Below are positions 35,192 through 43,386 of a DNA stretch of 64,000 nt, piece after piece (the stretch's first letter is position 1; each line of letters begins with the position of its first letter). Made by a program: the position numbers and the translations under genes. The notes beneath the pieces were generated by a model. It was not told the DNA's origin, made no database searches, and worked only from the letters and a program-made list of their open reading frames with translations. The DNA comes from Catelliglobosispora koreensis DSM 44566 (lineage in GTDB: Bacteria; Actinomycetota; Actinomycetes; Mycobacteriales; Micromonosporaceae), in assembly GCF_000379685.1 (NCBI RefSeq), contig NZ_KB903253.1:124001-188000 (forward strand), read 5' to 3'.

Positions 35192-35860
35192 ATGCGTCTC
35201 TTCAGGCTCCCCAGCCTGCTAGCCGGCATCGCGGCTGCGGGCATTATGGCCTTTGCCAGCCCGGCATGGGCGAACATGACGATTAACATCAATCCCGGCA
35301 ACGTGCCGACCACGGCCGTCGGTCACAGCGACCACGAGTGCGGCGGCGTTCCGGGCGGGCCATATGGCGATAAAGATGTCTGGGTCTTCAACCTCGCTGG
35401 CAACCACGACACGACCGGTGACTTCGTCACCGTCACCGCTCAGTTCTCTACGCCTGACGGTCCGAAAACGTTCACTATCCCGACCGACGGTGGGGCCATC
35501 TACCTGTCCGGTCACAGCAAGGCCTACATCGCGCTTCCAGCCGGCTACACCTTGACCGGGGCGTCGGCCGAAATCACTGGGACCGCGTCGCAGTTCGTGC
35601 TGACGCACACCTGTCCCGCTGGCGGGTCGCAGAGCCCGTCGCCGGACCCCAGCCCAAGCCCGAGCAGCAGCACGCCCGGCGATCCAGGCGGTTCGCCGAG
35701 CAACAGCACCCCCGGCACGCCGGGGCTGCCCACCACCGGCGCAGCCGTCGGCACCATCGCGGTTTCCGGCGTCACCATCATCGCCGTCGGCGCCGTGGTG
35801 CTGTTCCTGCTCAACCGCCGGCGCAAGCTGGAACTAGCGCGACTGTCCGAACTGGAATAG
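35192..35860 (+). CDS. LPXTG-type cell-wall-anchored protein
   Basis: 222 residues. Signal peptide (1-27), a beta-rich domain of about 115 residues with two Cys ('HECGG', 'THTCPAGG'), a Pro/Ser linker, then the sorting signal LPTTG, a membrane helix and a basic tail (RRRKLELARL). Sortases cut between Thr and Gly and join the protein to peptidoglycan. No sortase is in this window. The extracellular domain is of unknown binding function. Confidence 0.85.
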   Translation: MRLFRLPSLLAGIAAAGIMAFASPAWANMTININPGNVPTTAVGHSDHECGGVPGGPYGDKDVWVFNLAGNHDTTGDFVTVTAQFSTPDGPKTFTIPTDGGAIYLSGHSKAYIALPAGYTLTGASAEITGTASQFVLTHTCPAGGSQSPSPDPSPSPSSSTPGDPGGSPSNSTPGTPGLPTTGAAVGTIAVSGVTIIAVGAVVLFLLNRRRKLELARLSELE

Positions 35861-35872
35861 AGGCTTTGCTCT

Positions 35873-35924
35873 GGCCGGTGCGGCGTGGTGAATCCCCCGC
35901 CCCTTTCTCGCGTCCGCACCGGCC
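35873..35924 (+). terminator. Long-looped hairpin behind the LPXTG gene
   Basis: Arms 35873-35883 and 35914-35924 pair perfectly (11 bp) around a 30-nt loop. No T run follows. Confidence 0.4.
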
Positions 35925-35955
35925 GCCTCCCCCATTTGGACGATCCGCTGAAAAT

Positions 35956-35979
35956 TATTAAAGATAACTATCTTTAATA
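35956..35979 (+). promoter_or_regulatory. AT-rich palindrome overlapping the chitinase start
   Basis: TATTAAAGAT, spacer AACT, then ATCTTTAATA: a perfect 10-bp inverted repeat whose last base is the A of ATG 35979. AT-only sequence of this kind is rare in this window. It could be an operator or a structure that hides the translation start; there is no ribosome site before the ATG. Confidence 0.65.
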
Positions 35980-37301
35980 TGATAAATACCTTCAGGCGCA
36001 CCCTGATCGCGTTGCTGGTAACTCCTGCCGCGCTGGTAGCTGTTCACTCCTCCCCAGTCGCAGCGGCCGCTGACCTACCGTCGGCGGCCGCTGCGCCATT
36101 CGTGAAGGTCGGCTACTTCACGCAGTGGGGCATCTACCGGCGCAACTTCACCGTGAAGAGCCTGCACACCTCAGGCATGGCGGGCAAGCTCACCCACATC
36201 AACTACGCCTTCGGCAACGTTGGCGCGGACGGAAAGTGCTTCGAGGCCAACGAAGCTGGCGTCGGTGACGCCTGGGCGGATTACCAAAAGGGTTTCAAGG
36301 CCGGCGAATCCGTTGACGGCGTGGGCGATGTCTACAACCAGCCACTCGCCGGAAGCTTCAACCAGCTCAAGAAACTCAAGGCGATGTACCCGAACCTGAA
36401 AGTCCAGATCTCGCTCGGCGGCTGGACCTGGTCGAAGTACTTCTCCGACGCGGCGCTGACCCCGGCTTCGCGCGCGGCGATGGTTTCCAGCTGCATCGAC
36501 CTCTACCTCAAGGGCGACCTCCCGTTCATTGGTAACTCGACGCGCGGGGGCGTGGGCAGTGGTTACGGCGTCTTCGACGGCATCGACCTCGACTGGGAAT
36601 GGCCCGGCTCAGAAGGCAACGTGGGCAACATCGTGCGGCCCGAGGACAAGCACAACCTGACCCTTCTCGCTCAGGAGTTCCGTAGCCAGCTCAACGCCTA
36701 CGGCGCTCAGGTCGGCCGCACGTTCTCGCTGACCGCGTTCCTCCCGGCCGACCCGGCAAAGATCGCGGCTGGCATCGAGATCGCGCCCCTGCTGTCGTCA
36801 TTGGACTTCGCGACGATCCAGGGCTACGACCTGACCGGCCCGTGGAACCCGGTCACCGGGCACGCCTCCAACCTTTACCCGGTCAGCGGCTCAACTTTCA
36901 GCGTTGACCTCGCCATCGACACCTATCTCGCTGGCGGCGCACCAGCCAGCAAACTCGTGCTCGGCATTCCCTACTACGGTAAGGGCTGGGCTGGCGTGAG
37001 CAGCACCAACAACGGACTTGGGCAACCGTCCACTGGACCGGCCCGGGGCACGTTCGAAGACGGCACGGAAGACTACAAGAAGCTGGTCACCAAGACAGGC
37101 ACGGTCTTCTACGACCCGACCGCGGTCGCCTCTTGGAAACTGAGCGGCACCAACTTCTGGTCCTACGACACTCCACAGGTCATCGCCCAGAAGTGCGCGT
37201 ATATCAAGACCAACGGGCTCGGCGGCTCCATGGTCTGGTCCCTGGACGGCGACACAGCGACAGGTGAGCTAACTACCGCCATCCACAATGGACTTCAGTG
37301 A
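35979..37301 (+). CDS. Secreted chitinase, GH18
   Basis: 440 residues. Signal peptide (about 1-30), then a GH18 barrel: 'KVGYFTQWGIYRRNF', 'THINYAFGNV', 'VQISLGGWTWSKYFSD' (SxGG), 'FDGIDLDWEWPGSEG' (DxxDxDxE with the proton donor Glu) and 'YDLTGPWNP'. The alpha+beta insertion is present ('GIPYYGKGW'). No carbohydrate-binding module. It cuts beta-1,4-GlcNAc chains. The end overlaps the convergent LLM gene by 33 bases. Confidence 0.93.
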   Translation: MINTFRRTLIALLVTPAALVAVHSSPVAAAADLPSAAAAPFVKVGYFTQWGIYRRNFTVKSLHTSGMAGKLTHINYAFGNVGADGKCFEANEAGVGDAWADYQKGFKAGESVDGVGDVYNQPLAGSFNQLKKLKAMYPNLKVQISLGGWTWSKYFSDAALTPASRAAMVSSCIDLYLKGDLPFIGNSTRGGVGSGYGVFDGIDLDWEWPGSEGNVGNIVRPEDKHNLTLLAQEFRSQLNAYGAQVGRTFSLTAFLPADPAKIAAGIEIAPLLSSLDFATIQGYDLTGPWNPVTGHASNLYPVSGSTFSVDLAIDTYLAGGAPASKLVLGIPYYGKGWAGVSSTNNGLGQPSTGPARGTFEDGTEDYKKLVTKTGTVFYDPTAVASWKLSGTNFWSYDTPQVIAQKCAYIKTNGLGGSMVWSLDGDTATGELTTAIHNGLQ

Positions 37302-38312
37302 CGCGAGGTCACGCACCCGATCAGCGTGCGTCTGCGCCATCGGTGAAATCTGAAGGGTAGTAACACCAGCGGCCTTAAAGGCGGCGAGCCGGTCCTTCAC
37401 ATAGGACAGCGGCCCGGCGATGCACGTGTTGTGCACCAGCTCATCCGGGACGACGGCCGCCGCCTCCGCTTTGCGGCCGCTCAGGAACAGCTCCTGGATT
37501 TTTTGCGCTTCTTGGGCGTACCCGTAGCGGCGCACCAATTCGTTGGAGAAGTTCTTCTCCTTGGCTCCCATGCCGCCGATGTAGAGCGCGAGCGCCTGCC
37601 GGTGCCCCTCCCACACGTGCTCGGGCCGGTCAGTGATGGCGAAGGGCGCGGTCACGAGGATGTCGAGCGAGCCGAGCGCGGGGTCGCGTTTGGACAGTCC
37701 AGCCTTGAGCGGCTCGCCCCACACGTGGTGCGCCTTTTCCGGGTAGTAGAACAGGGGCTGCCAGCCTTCAGCGATTTCGGCCGCCAGCGCGACATTCTTG
37801 GGACCCACGGCACCCAGGATCACCGGGATCCGGTCACGCACCGGCTTGTTGATTATCTTCAGCGGCTTGCCGAGGCCGGTGCCTCCGGGCAGGGGCACTT
37901 GGTAGTACTTGCCGTTGTGCACGAGCACCTCACGGCGCCACACCTTGCGGCAGATTTCGATCACTTCACGCGTACGGCCCAGAGGAGCCTCGAAGGGTAC
38001 GCCGTGGAAGCCCTCGATGACTTGCGGACCCGAGCTGCCGATGCCCAGGTTGAACCGCCCGCCGGAGACGAAGTCCAGCCCAGCGGCGGTCATCGCGGTC
38101 AGCGTGGGCGTGCGGGTATAGAGCTGCATAATCCCCGAAGCGAGCTGCACCCGGGTCGTCCGGGCGGCGACGAACCCGAGCAGGCTGACGGCGTCAAAGC
38201 TGTAAGCCTCGGGCACGACGGCCAGGTCAAGCCCGGCTGCCTCATAGTCGGCTAGTTCCGCGACGGCTTGTTCGAACCCACCGGCGTAGCTGATCATCAT
38301 TCCAATCCGCAC
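37269..38312 (-). CDS. LLM-class F420-dependent oxidoreductase
   Basis: 347 residues with a luciferase-like TIM barrel. Marks are 'RIGMMISYAGGFEQAV', 'VVPEAYSFDAVSLLGFVAART', 'LASGIMQLYTRTPTLTAM', 'GGRFNLGIGSSGPQVIEGFHG' and 'RDRIPVILGAVGPKNVALAAEIAEGW' (parts split). Homologues use F420 in actinobacteria; the substrate is unknown. GTG 38312 is chosen because conserved homology begins 'VRIGMM'; the upstream extension is non-conserved. Confidence 0.87.
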   Translation of the reverse strand: MRIGMMISYAGGFEQAVAELADYEAAGLDLAVVPEAYSFDAVSLLGFVAARTTRVQLASGIMQLYTRTPTLTAMTAAGLDFVSGGRFNLGIGSSGPQVIEGFHGVPFEAPLGRTREVIEICRKVWRREVLVHNGKYYQVPLPGGTGLGKPLKIINKPVRDRIPVILGAVGPKNVALAAEIAEGWQPLFYYPEKAHHVWGEPLKAGLSKRDPALGSLDILVTAPFAITDRPEHVWEGHRQALALYIGGMGAKEKNFSNELVRRYGYAQEAQKIQELFLSGRKAEAAAVVPDELVHNTCIAGPLSYVKDRLAAFKAAGVTTLQISPMAQTHADRVRDLASLKSIVDGGS

Positions 38313-38364
38313 ACAGACGAAGTTATGGCGAATTCGTCGAACAAGCAAGTGCTTGGTTGGACGG

Positions 38365-38796
38365 TCAGGAATAGAGCCGCTCGAGGTTGTTCAGCGTCTC
38401 GTGGATCGCTTTGCGGTTGCGCCGTGGGAACCAGCTGATGCCGATGAGCCAGGGATAGTTGGCCGTGGACCAGTCGAAGGTTTCGGTGACGGCCGTCTGG
38501 GCGTCGCCTCGGGGCTCAAACTCCCACCGCCAGCGGTGGCCGTTGAAGTGGCGCCAGGCGATGAGGCGCCCTTCCTCAAACTCCACCACCGTGTTGAGGA
38601 TTTTGTAGGGCGCCCCCATGCGCATGTCCATGCCAAACTTCATGCCCAGCGCGAGCCGGCGTTTGCTGCCCCGGGCCGCGATCACCGAACCTGAGCCGTC
38701 GATGACCGGATGCTGCTGCGGATCTGCCAGCAGCTCGAAGAGTTCGGCTGCCGGGGCATTGATGACGCGCGTCTCGGAGATCCGTCGCTGGCTCAC
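38365..38796 (-). CDS. SRPBCC-family (START/polyketide-cyclase-like) protein
   Basis: 143 residues with the N-terminal 'RVINAPAAELFELLADPQQHP' and the C-terminal amphipathic helix of the SRPBCC fold, which forms a ligand cavity for hydrophobic molecules. It starts with GTG 38796, 9 bases after the GNAT stop. It might bind a lipid or pigment intermediate; the ligand is unknown. Confidence 0.78.
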   Translation of the reverse strand: MSQRRISETRVINAPAAELFELLADPQQHPVIDGSGSVIAARGSKRRLALGMKFGMDMRMGAPYKILNTVVEFEEGRLIAWRHFNGHRWRWEFEPRGDAQTAVTETFDWSTANYPWLIGISWFPRRNRKAIHETLNNLERLYS

Positions 38797-38805
38797 TCCG
38801 CGATA

Positions 38806-39705
38806 CTAGGCGAACTTCTTGATAGCGGAACGGGTCTCACCAACGAACTCATAGCCCAGCCAGGCATTGATCGCCCGCATAGGAGCGTTGACCTCGTCGT
38901 TTCCGGTGTATGCGGCGGTAATCCCCGCCTGAGCGGCCAGTTCCAGCGACTTCGCTTTGATCAGCTTCACCAGGCCGCGCCCGCGAAACTCGCGCAGGTT
39001 GTCCGTGCCGCCAGACATCGCTTTGCCGGTCTCGTGATTCGTGATCAGTGCCGTGGCCGCCGCCGGTTTGCCGTCGACGAAAGCGATCAGGCTCAGCTCT
39101 TTGTCGAGCGTCACCCACTGGCTGTCAAACCACTCCTCATAAGGCATTCCCGTGAAGGCGACGTCGCCTGGCTCGTCGCGGGCAGCCACGTCGACGACGT
39201 CATACCACGGCTGCGGTCCCGCCTCAGCGGCCGTCAAAATCGTTACCCCGCTGGGGATTTCGGGCATGGGTGGAAGGACGCGCGGGTCCAGGACGATCCA
39301 CCTATTCGTGGCGCCAAGCACGAACCCATGATTTTCAGCGAAGGCGACCGAGTCGTCGTTCACGACCAGGTAGACCTGCAGCTGGCTGGCACCGATCCCG
39401 CGCAGATGCTCCTCAAACCGAGCCAGCAGCGCCGCCCCGATCCCCTGCCGCTGCACTGTCGGATGCACACCAAGCGCCATGATGCCCGCATTCGGCTGGT
39501 CAGCGTGCAGGTCCAGCTTGGCCCAGCCGCTGCCCAACACCCTGCCGTCGACCTCGGCACAGAGCCGGAGCACTTTCGACTCAGGCGTATTGCTGTCGAA
39601 CCACACTCGCTGTGTTTCGATAGTCGCTACATGCCACGGCTCTGCCGCCCGCCGGATCGCGTCAATATCCGGAATATCGTCAACCGTCGTTTCCCTGATC
39701 AGCAC
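38806..39705 (-). CDS. Tandem GNAT acetyltransferase
   Basis: 299 residues with two GNAT folds. The first has the acetyl-CoA loop 'LGVHPTVQRQGIGAALL' (RxxGxG/A); the second, degenerate, has 'NLREFRGRGLVKLIKAKSLE'. Two-domain GNATs of this type are common in actinobacteria; acceptors vary. It follows the GT2 gene by 32 bases, in the same direction, and may belong to the same long transcript. Confidence 0.83.
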   Translation of the reverse strand: MLIRETTVDDIPDIDAIRRAAEPWHVATIETQRVWFDSNTPESKVLRLCAEVDGRVLGSGWAKLDLHADQPNAGIMALGVHPTVQRQGIGAALLARFEEHLRGIGASQLQVYLVVNDDSVAFAENHGFVLGATNRWIVLDPRVLPPMPEIPSGVTILTAAEAGPQPWYDVVDVAARDEPGDVAFTGMPYEEWFDSQWVTLDKELSLIAFVDGKPAAATALITNHETGKAMSGGTDNLREFRGRGLVKLIKAKSLELAAQAGITAAYTGNDEVNAPMRAINAWLGYEFVGETRSAIKKFA

Positions 39706-39737
39706 GTTTCCGACCCTACCGACCGGTGCAACCGGAT

Positions 39738-40967
39738 TTAGACGCCCACGCTTTGCTTGACCACTTGGGCCTTAGCGCTGTCCGTGCTGGGCCGCAGCGC
39801 CGAGCCCGAGACGGCCCGCAGCGACAGCAGGCTCGCGAACAAGCCTGACGACATGACGACGACACCGAGCGCGATAGCCGTCGCGGATGGCAGCACGATC
39901 CGGATCGTCTCGCGCAACACGAGCTCCCCAAAGCCGCTGTTGCCCCAGGTGCTGAGCGCGAACACGGTGCCACCGATGCCAGCGGCGATCAGAATCAGCC
40001 CCGCCGCGACACAGACTTCGAACCGGAGAATGCGGCTCCACCACGCATGATGGTCCTCATTGGTGATTCCTTCTTGGACACCGTAGAGCCTGGCGAATCC
40101 CCCAAACAGCATGAGCTGAACGCCGACGAGAACCGAAAGACAGGCATACACCAAAGCGTTGGAGTCAAAGGAAACGCTGCCAATCTGCCGCTCGGCCGGA
40201 AGCAGCCAGCCAATGCCGGCCAGGCCCAGGATCGTGAAGATCAGGCCGGGCAGGATGAGCGTCCGCTTCGGGGCGAACACCAGCAGGAAGCGAAGATGAC
40301 GCCAGCCGTCGCGCCAGGTCCGCAGGTGCGGTGGGCGGCTGCGGCCGTCGGGGCGCAACGTTGTTGGCACTTCAGCCATCGAGTAATTCGCGAGCGCGGC
40401 GCGGATCACGAGCTCGCTGGCGAACTCCATGCCGGGCATGCACAGCCCAAGGGCCTGAATCCGGTCGCGGTGAAAGCCCCGGAGTCCACAGTGGAAGTCG
40501 CCAATCTTCTTCAGCCCGAAGAGGTTTCGGCCGAGCCACGACAGCACCGGGTTGCCGAGATACTTGTGCAGGAAGGGCATCGCTCCGCGCTCAATGCCGC
40601 CGCGGAAACGGTTGCCCATCACGACATCGTTGCCCGCTCGCAGTTGCGAGATGAACGGGCCGAGATTTCCCAGGTCGTACGAGTCGTCCGCGTCACCCAT
40701 GATCACATATTTGCCCTGAGCGGCTTCGATGCCGGCGAGCAGCGCGCCGCCGTACCCCCGGATCGGGGCATGGACAACCCGCGCGCCAGCTTCGACCGCG
40801 AGCGCCTGTGACCCGTCGGTCGACCCGTTGTCGGAAACCAGGACCTCTCCACGCACACCGATGCGCTCAAGTCCCTCGACCGCTTTGCGAACGCACGTGG
40901 CCACCGTCTCGGCTTCATTAAGACACGGCATGAGCACCGTGACCTCAATCTCGGACGTCGCGGTCAT
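39738..40967 (-). CDS. GT2 glycosyltransferase, polyprenyl-phosphate-type, with membrane tail
   Basis: 409 residues. The N-terminal GT-A domain has 'VTVLMPCLNEAETV', 'VSDNGSTDGS', 'MGDADDSYD' (metal-binding DxD) and 'GLRGFHRD'. The C-terminal part has four membrane segments. This is the DPM1/DolP-mannose or GtrB-like plan, so it should put a sugar on undecaprenyl or dolichyl phosphate. ATGA overlap with the epimerase gene (40964-40967) marks the operon. The sugar lipid would feed the GT39-like protein of the same operon. Confidence 0.87.
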   Translation of the reverse strand: MTATSEIEVTVLMPCLNEAETVATCVRKAVEGLERIGVRGEVLVSDNGSTDGSQALAVEAGARVVHAPIRGYGGALLAGIEAAQGKYVIMGDADDSYDLGNLGPFISQLRAGNDVVMGNRFRGGIERGAMPFLHKYLGNPVLSWLGRNLFGLKKIGDFHCGLRGFHRDRIQALGLCMPGMEFASELVIRAALANYSMAEVPTTLRPDGRSRPPHLRTWRDGWRHLRFLLVFAPKRTLILPGLIFTILGLAGIGWLLPAERQIGSVSFDSNALVYACLSVLVGVQLMLFGGFARLYGVQEGITNEDHHAWWSRILRFEVCVAAGLILIAAGIGGTVFALSTWGNSGFGELVLRETIRIVLPSATAIALGVVVMSSGLFASLLSLRAVSGSALRPSTDSAKAQVVKQSVGV

Positions 40968-41833
40968 TGCTCTTCCTCCATCTGGGCCGACCCGGTTAGG
41001 GCCGAAAAGTCGCGGAATGTAACAGGGGTTTGGCGGGTTGGTCCAAAGTCCGGTGCCGGATTCTGGGTCACCAGGCTGATGACGCTATCGCTGCGGAAGC
41101 CGGGCCGCAGCCCCACTCGTTCCGCCGTCCAGATCAGCATCCAGACCGCTCGCCACGGCACGGACAGCAGCCGGAGCTTGCGACCGCGCGCCTTGGCGAG
41201 GCCTGCCAGGATCTCCCGGAAGGTCCAGCCGTTCTCACCGGCGGCGATGATGGGCATGCCGCCCGGCTCGGCGGAAGTGGCTAGCGCGATGACGAGCTGG
41301 GCCAGGTCATCTTCGTGGCACGGGTAAAGGGTCTGCCGGCCGTTGCCGATCAGGGGGACCACAGGCAGCTTTTCCATCGCCGCGGCCATCGCGCCCACGA
41401 TCGCCCCTGGCTTCTCGCCAAACACGACCCCGGGGCGGATGACGATCGCTCCGAACTGGCGCGCCTGCTCTTCGATCGCGAGCTTCGACTGACCGTAAAG
41501 GCTCTTGCAGCCTGGGTACGCGCTAATGGTTGAAATGAAGATGATCTTCTTAACGCCTTCGCGATGAGCTTGCTCCAGCAGCTTCATCGAGCCGCCGACA
41601 TTCACCCGGTAGATATCTTCTTTGCGAACAAGGCTGAAATCCCACGCGCAGTGCACGAGAACCTCGATCTTCGCGTCGCGGAAGTAGCCCTCGGGTGCGC
41701 CATCCGCGAGCGTGAACGGGACGGCGTTGTCGCCTGAGCGCTTGAGTTCGTCCACATTGCCGCCGTGCGCGCGGAACGCGGCGGCGAGCCGAGAACCGAG
41801 ATAGCCACCGGCACCGGTAACGGCGACATTCAT
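40964..41833 (-). CDS. NAD-dependent epimerase/dehydratase
   Basis: 289 residues. Rossmann start 'MNVAVTGAGGYLGSRLAAAF' (GxGGxxG-type), 'STISAYPGCKSLYGQSKLAIEEQ' with the catalytic S...YxxxK, and 'VIRPGVVFGEK'. An extended SDR that should act on an NDP-sugar or a polyketide-like keto-group; the precise reaction cannot be read. Overlaps the GMC gene by ATGA (41830-41833). Confidence 0.85.
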   Translation of the reverse strand: MNVAVTGAGGYLGSRLAAAFRAHGGNVDELKRSGDNAVPFTLADGAPEGYFRDAKIEVLVHCAWDFSLVRKEDIYRVNVGGSMKLLEQAHREGVKKIIFISTISAYPGCKSLYGQSKLAIEEQARQFGAIVIRPGVVFGEKPGAIVGAMAAAMEKLPVVPLIGNGRQTLYPCHEDDLAQLVIALATSAEPGGMPIIAAGENGWTFREILAGLAKARGRKLRLLSVPWRAVWMLIWTAERVGLRPGFRSDSVISLVTQNPAPDFGPTRQTPVTFRDFSALTGSAQMEEEQ

Positions 41834-43386
41834 GACAGACTCCGATCGGAAGCGATCCGGTGCGCGTTCGCCATCACCGTGAGCGTGATGGTGCTCGCAT
41901 TGATCGTCGGCAGCACACTTGAGTCAACGATGTGGACCCGCTCGAAGCCATACGGGCGGCCAAGCCGGTCGGTCTCGAAGGGGCCGGGCTGGCTGCGCAT
42001 GGGAAGCGTGCCACCGGAGTGGAATCCCCGGCCCGGCTCGCTGACCTTCATGCCCGGGCCGATGGGCATGGCCTTCAACAGCGACCTGCTCGTCCTGAGC
42101 TTGCGCACGACCCCCTTGAGCGCGGCACGTGTCGCGGGCGAGCGCCGGCCGTTCATCTCCAGAGTTCCGGACTTGTCCAGCGTCAGCTCGATGCGGGCCG
42201 ACAGGTCGGAATGCAGGTAGCCCTGGATCAGGAGCATCCGTTGCAGGAACGCGTCTGACATCGGCCTAAAGAGCGGGTAGGCGAACCTCAGCATCGCCTG
42301 AATCGCCTGACGGTAGAGGTCGTTGTAGGTGTAGACCTGCAAATGGACGCTGTTGGCCGAGATCCGTTCATCGAAAATCTCAATGAACGCTTGTGCCAGC
42401 GTGTGCAGCTCCTCTTTCGCCGCCCCAGGCGCACCGGCGTAGCGGAGCATCGGCAGCAAGAAGTACTGACTGTCCAGAACAGACAGTTTCTGCCCGTAAG
42501 ACTGGGTGGATTCCAGGAACAGTTTGGCCGTTGGCAGCACTCCCGCGCCCGAGAACAACCTGGAGCCCTCATAGGTCAGCGGCGAACCGTCGGCCAGCGA
42601 ACGCGCTTCTATCCGCACACCGCCCGCGTTCTCGGAGAATCGCTCAACGACAACGCCGGGCTGGTAATGGAAAAGTGGGTTCGTGCGCAGGTCCCTCAGC
42701 GTGAAGGCCGGGTTGTAGATGAGCCCGTAGGGGCATCCATACATGCACAGGCCGCACGCGGCACACCCGGTCGATTCGATCGCCAGCCGGGACCGGCCAA
42801 AGAGAAAGCCTTTCGCGTGAAGGGCTTCCTTGTTGCGGTCCAGGTCAGCGAGGAACAACTGAGCCTGCCGGCTTTGCGGCAAGGAGCCGAACTTGCTGGA
42901 GTACAACGGAAACTGCGGTTCCAGTCCGTCCTCAACACCCGACAGCGGCAGGTAGGAGAACACCGAGGCGTAATGCGGTGCCAAGTCCTCGTAGGTGATG
43001 GGCCAGGAACCCAGTTCGCTAGCGTGATACGGCAGGACCGAAGCGCCCCAGACGCTCGCTAGGCCGCCCTGGGCATAGGACGGCAGCAGGCCGGTGTCGT
43101 TGCCGCGCCTGGGGAGGTGGGTCTCGCCGTCGCGGTACGGATAGTCCGAGCCGTAGATGTATTTGAGCGGAATGCCCGCGGCACCGGACCGCATGTTGTC
43201 CTTGACCGCTGACACTTGTGCTGCCGTCCACTCGCCTTTGTCCTTTTCGGACATTTGGCGTACCAATTCGGCGCGCTCACGTTCTAGGCTGTTGCCAGCG
43301 TCGAGCATGGTGACCTCGTGACCTTGCGCCAGCAAAGCCACCGCAGCGGACACACCCGCTGCTCCGGAACCAATGACGTAGAACAT
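41830..43386 (-). CDS. GMC-type oxidoreductase with a CxxCxxCxxxC motif
   Basis: 518 residues. N-terminal FAD motif 'FYVIGSGAAGVSAAVALL', a GMC-like middle and the C-terminal 'DSSVLPTINASTITLTVMANAHR' (GMC_oxred_C-like). An inserted segment, C208-x2-C211-x2-C214-x3-C218 followed by Pro ('GCAACGLCMYGCPYG'), has the spacing of a [4Fe-4S] ferredoxin site. A single such cluster in a GMC-like enzyme is uncommon. Substrate: an alcohol on a sugar or polyprenol would fit the operon (inference). ATG 43386 shares a base with the preceding stop. Confidence 0.83.
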   Translation of the reverse strand: MFYVIGSGAAGVSAAVALLAQGHEVTMLDAGNSLERERAELVRQMSEKDKGEWTAAQVSAVKDNMRSGAAGIPLKYIYGSDYPYRDGETHLPRRGNDTGLLPSYAQGGLASVWGASVLPYHASELGSWPITYEDLAPHYASVFSYLPLSGVEDGLEPQFPLYSSKFGSLPQSRQAQLFLADLDRNKEALHAKGFLFGRSRLAIESTGCAACGLCMYGCPYGLIYNPAFTLRDLRTNPLFHYQPGVVVERFSENAGGVRIEARSLADGSPLTYEGSRLFSGAGVLPTAKLFLESTQSYGQKLSVLDSQYFLLPMLRYAGAPGAAKEELHTLAQAFIEIFDERISANSVHLQVYTYNDLYRQAIQAMLRFAYPLFRPMSDAFLQRMLLIQGYLHSDLSARIELTLDKSGTLEMNGRRSPATRAALKGVVRKLRTSRSLLKAMPIGPGMKVSEPGRGFHSGGTLPMRSQPGPFETDRLGRPYGFERVHIVDSSVLPTINASTITLTVMANAHRIASDRSLS

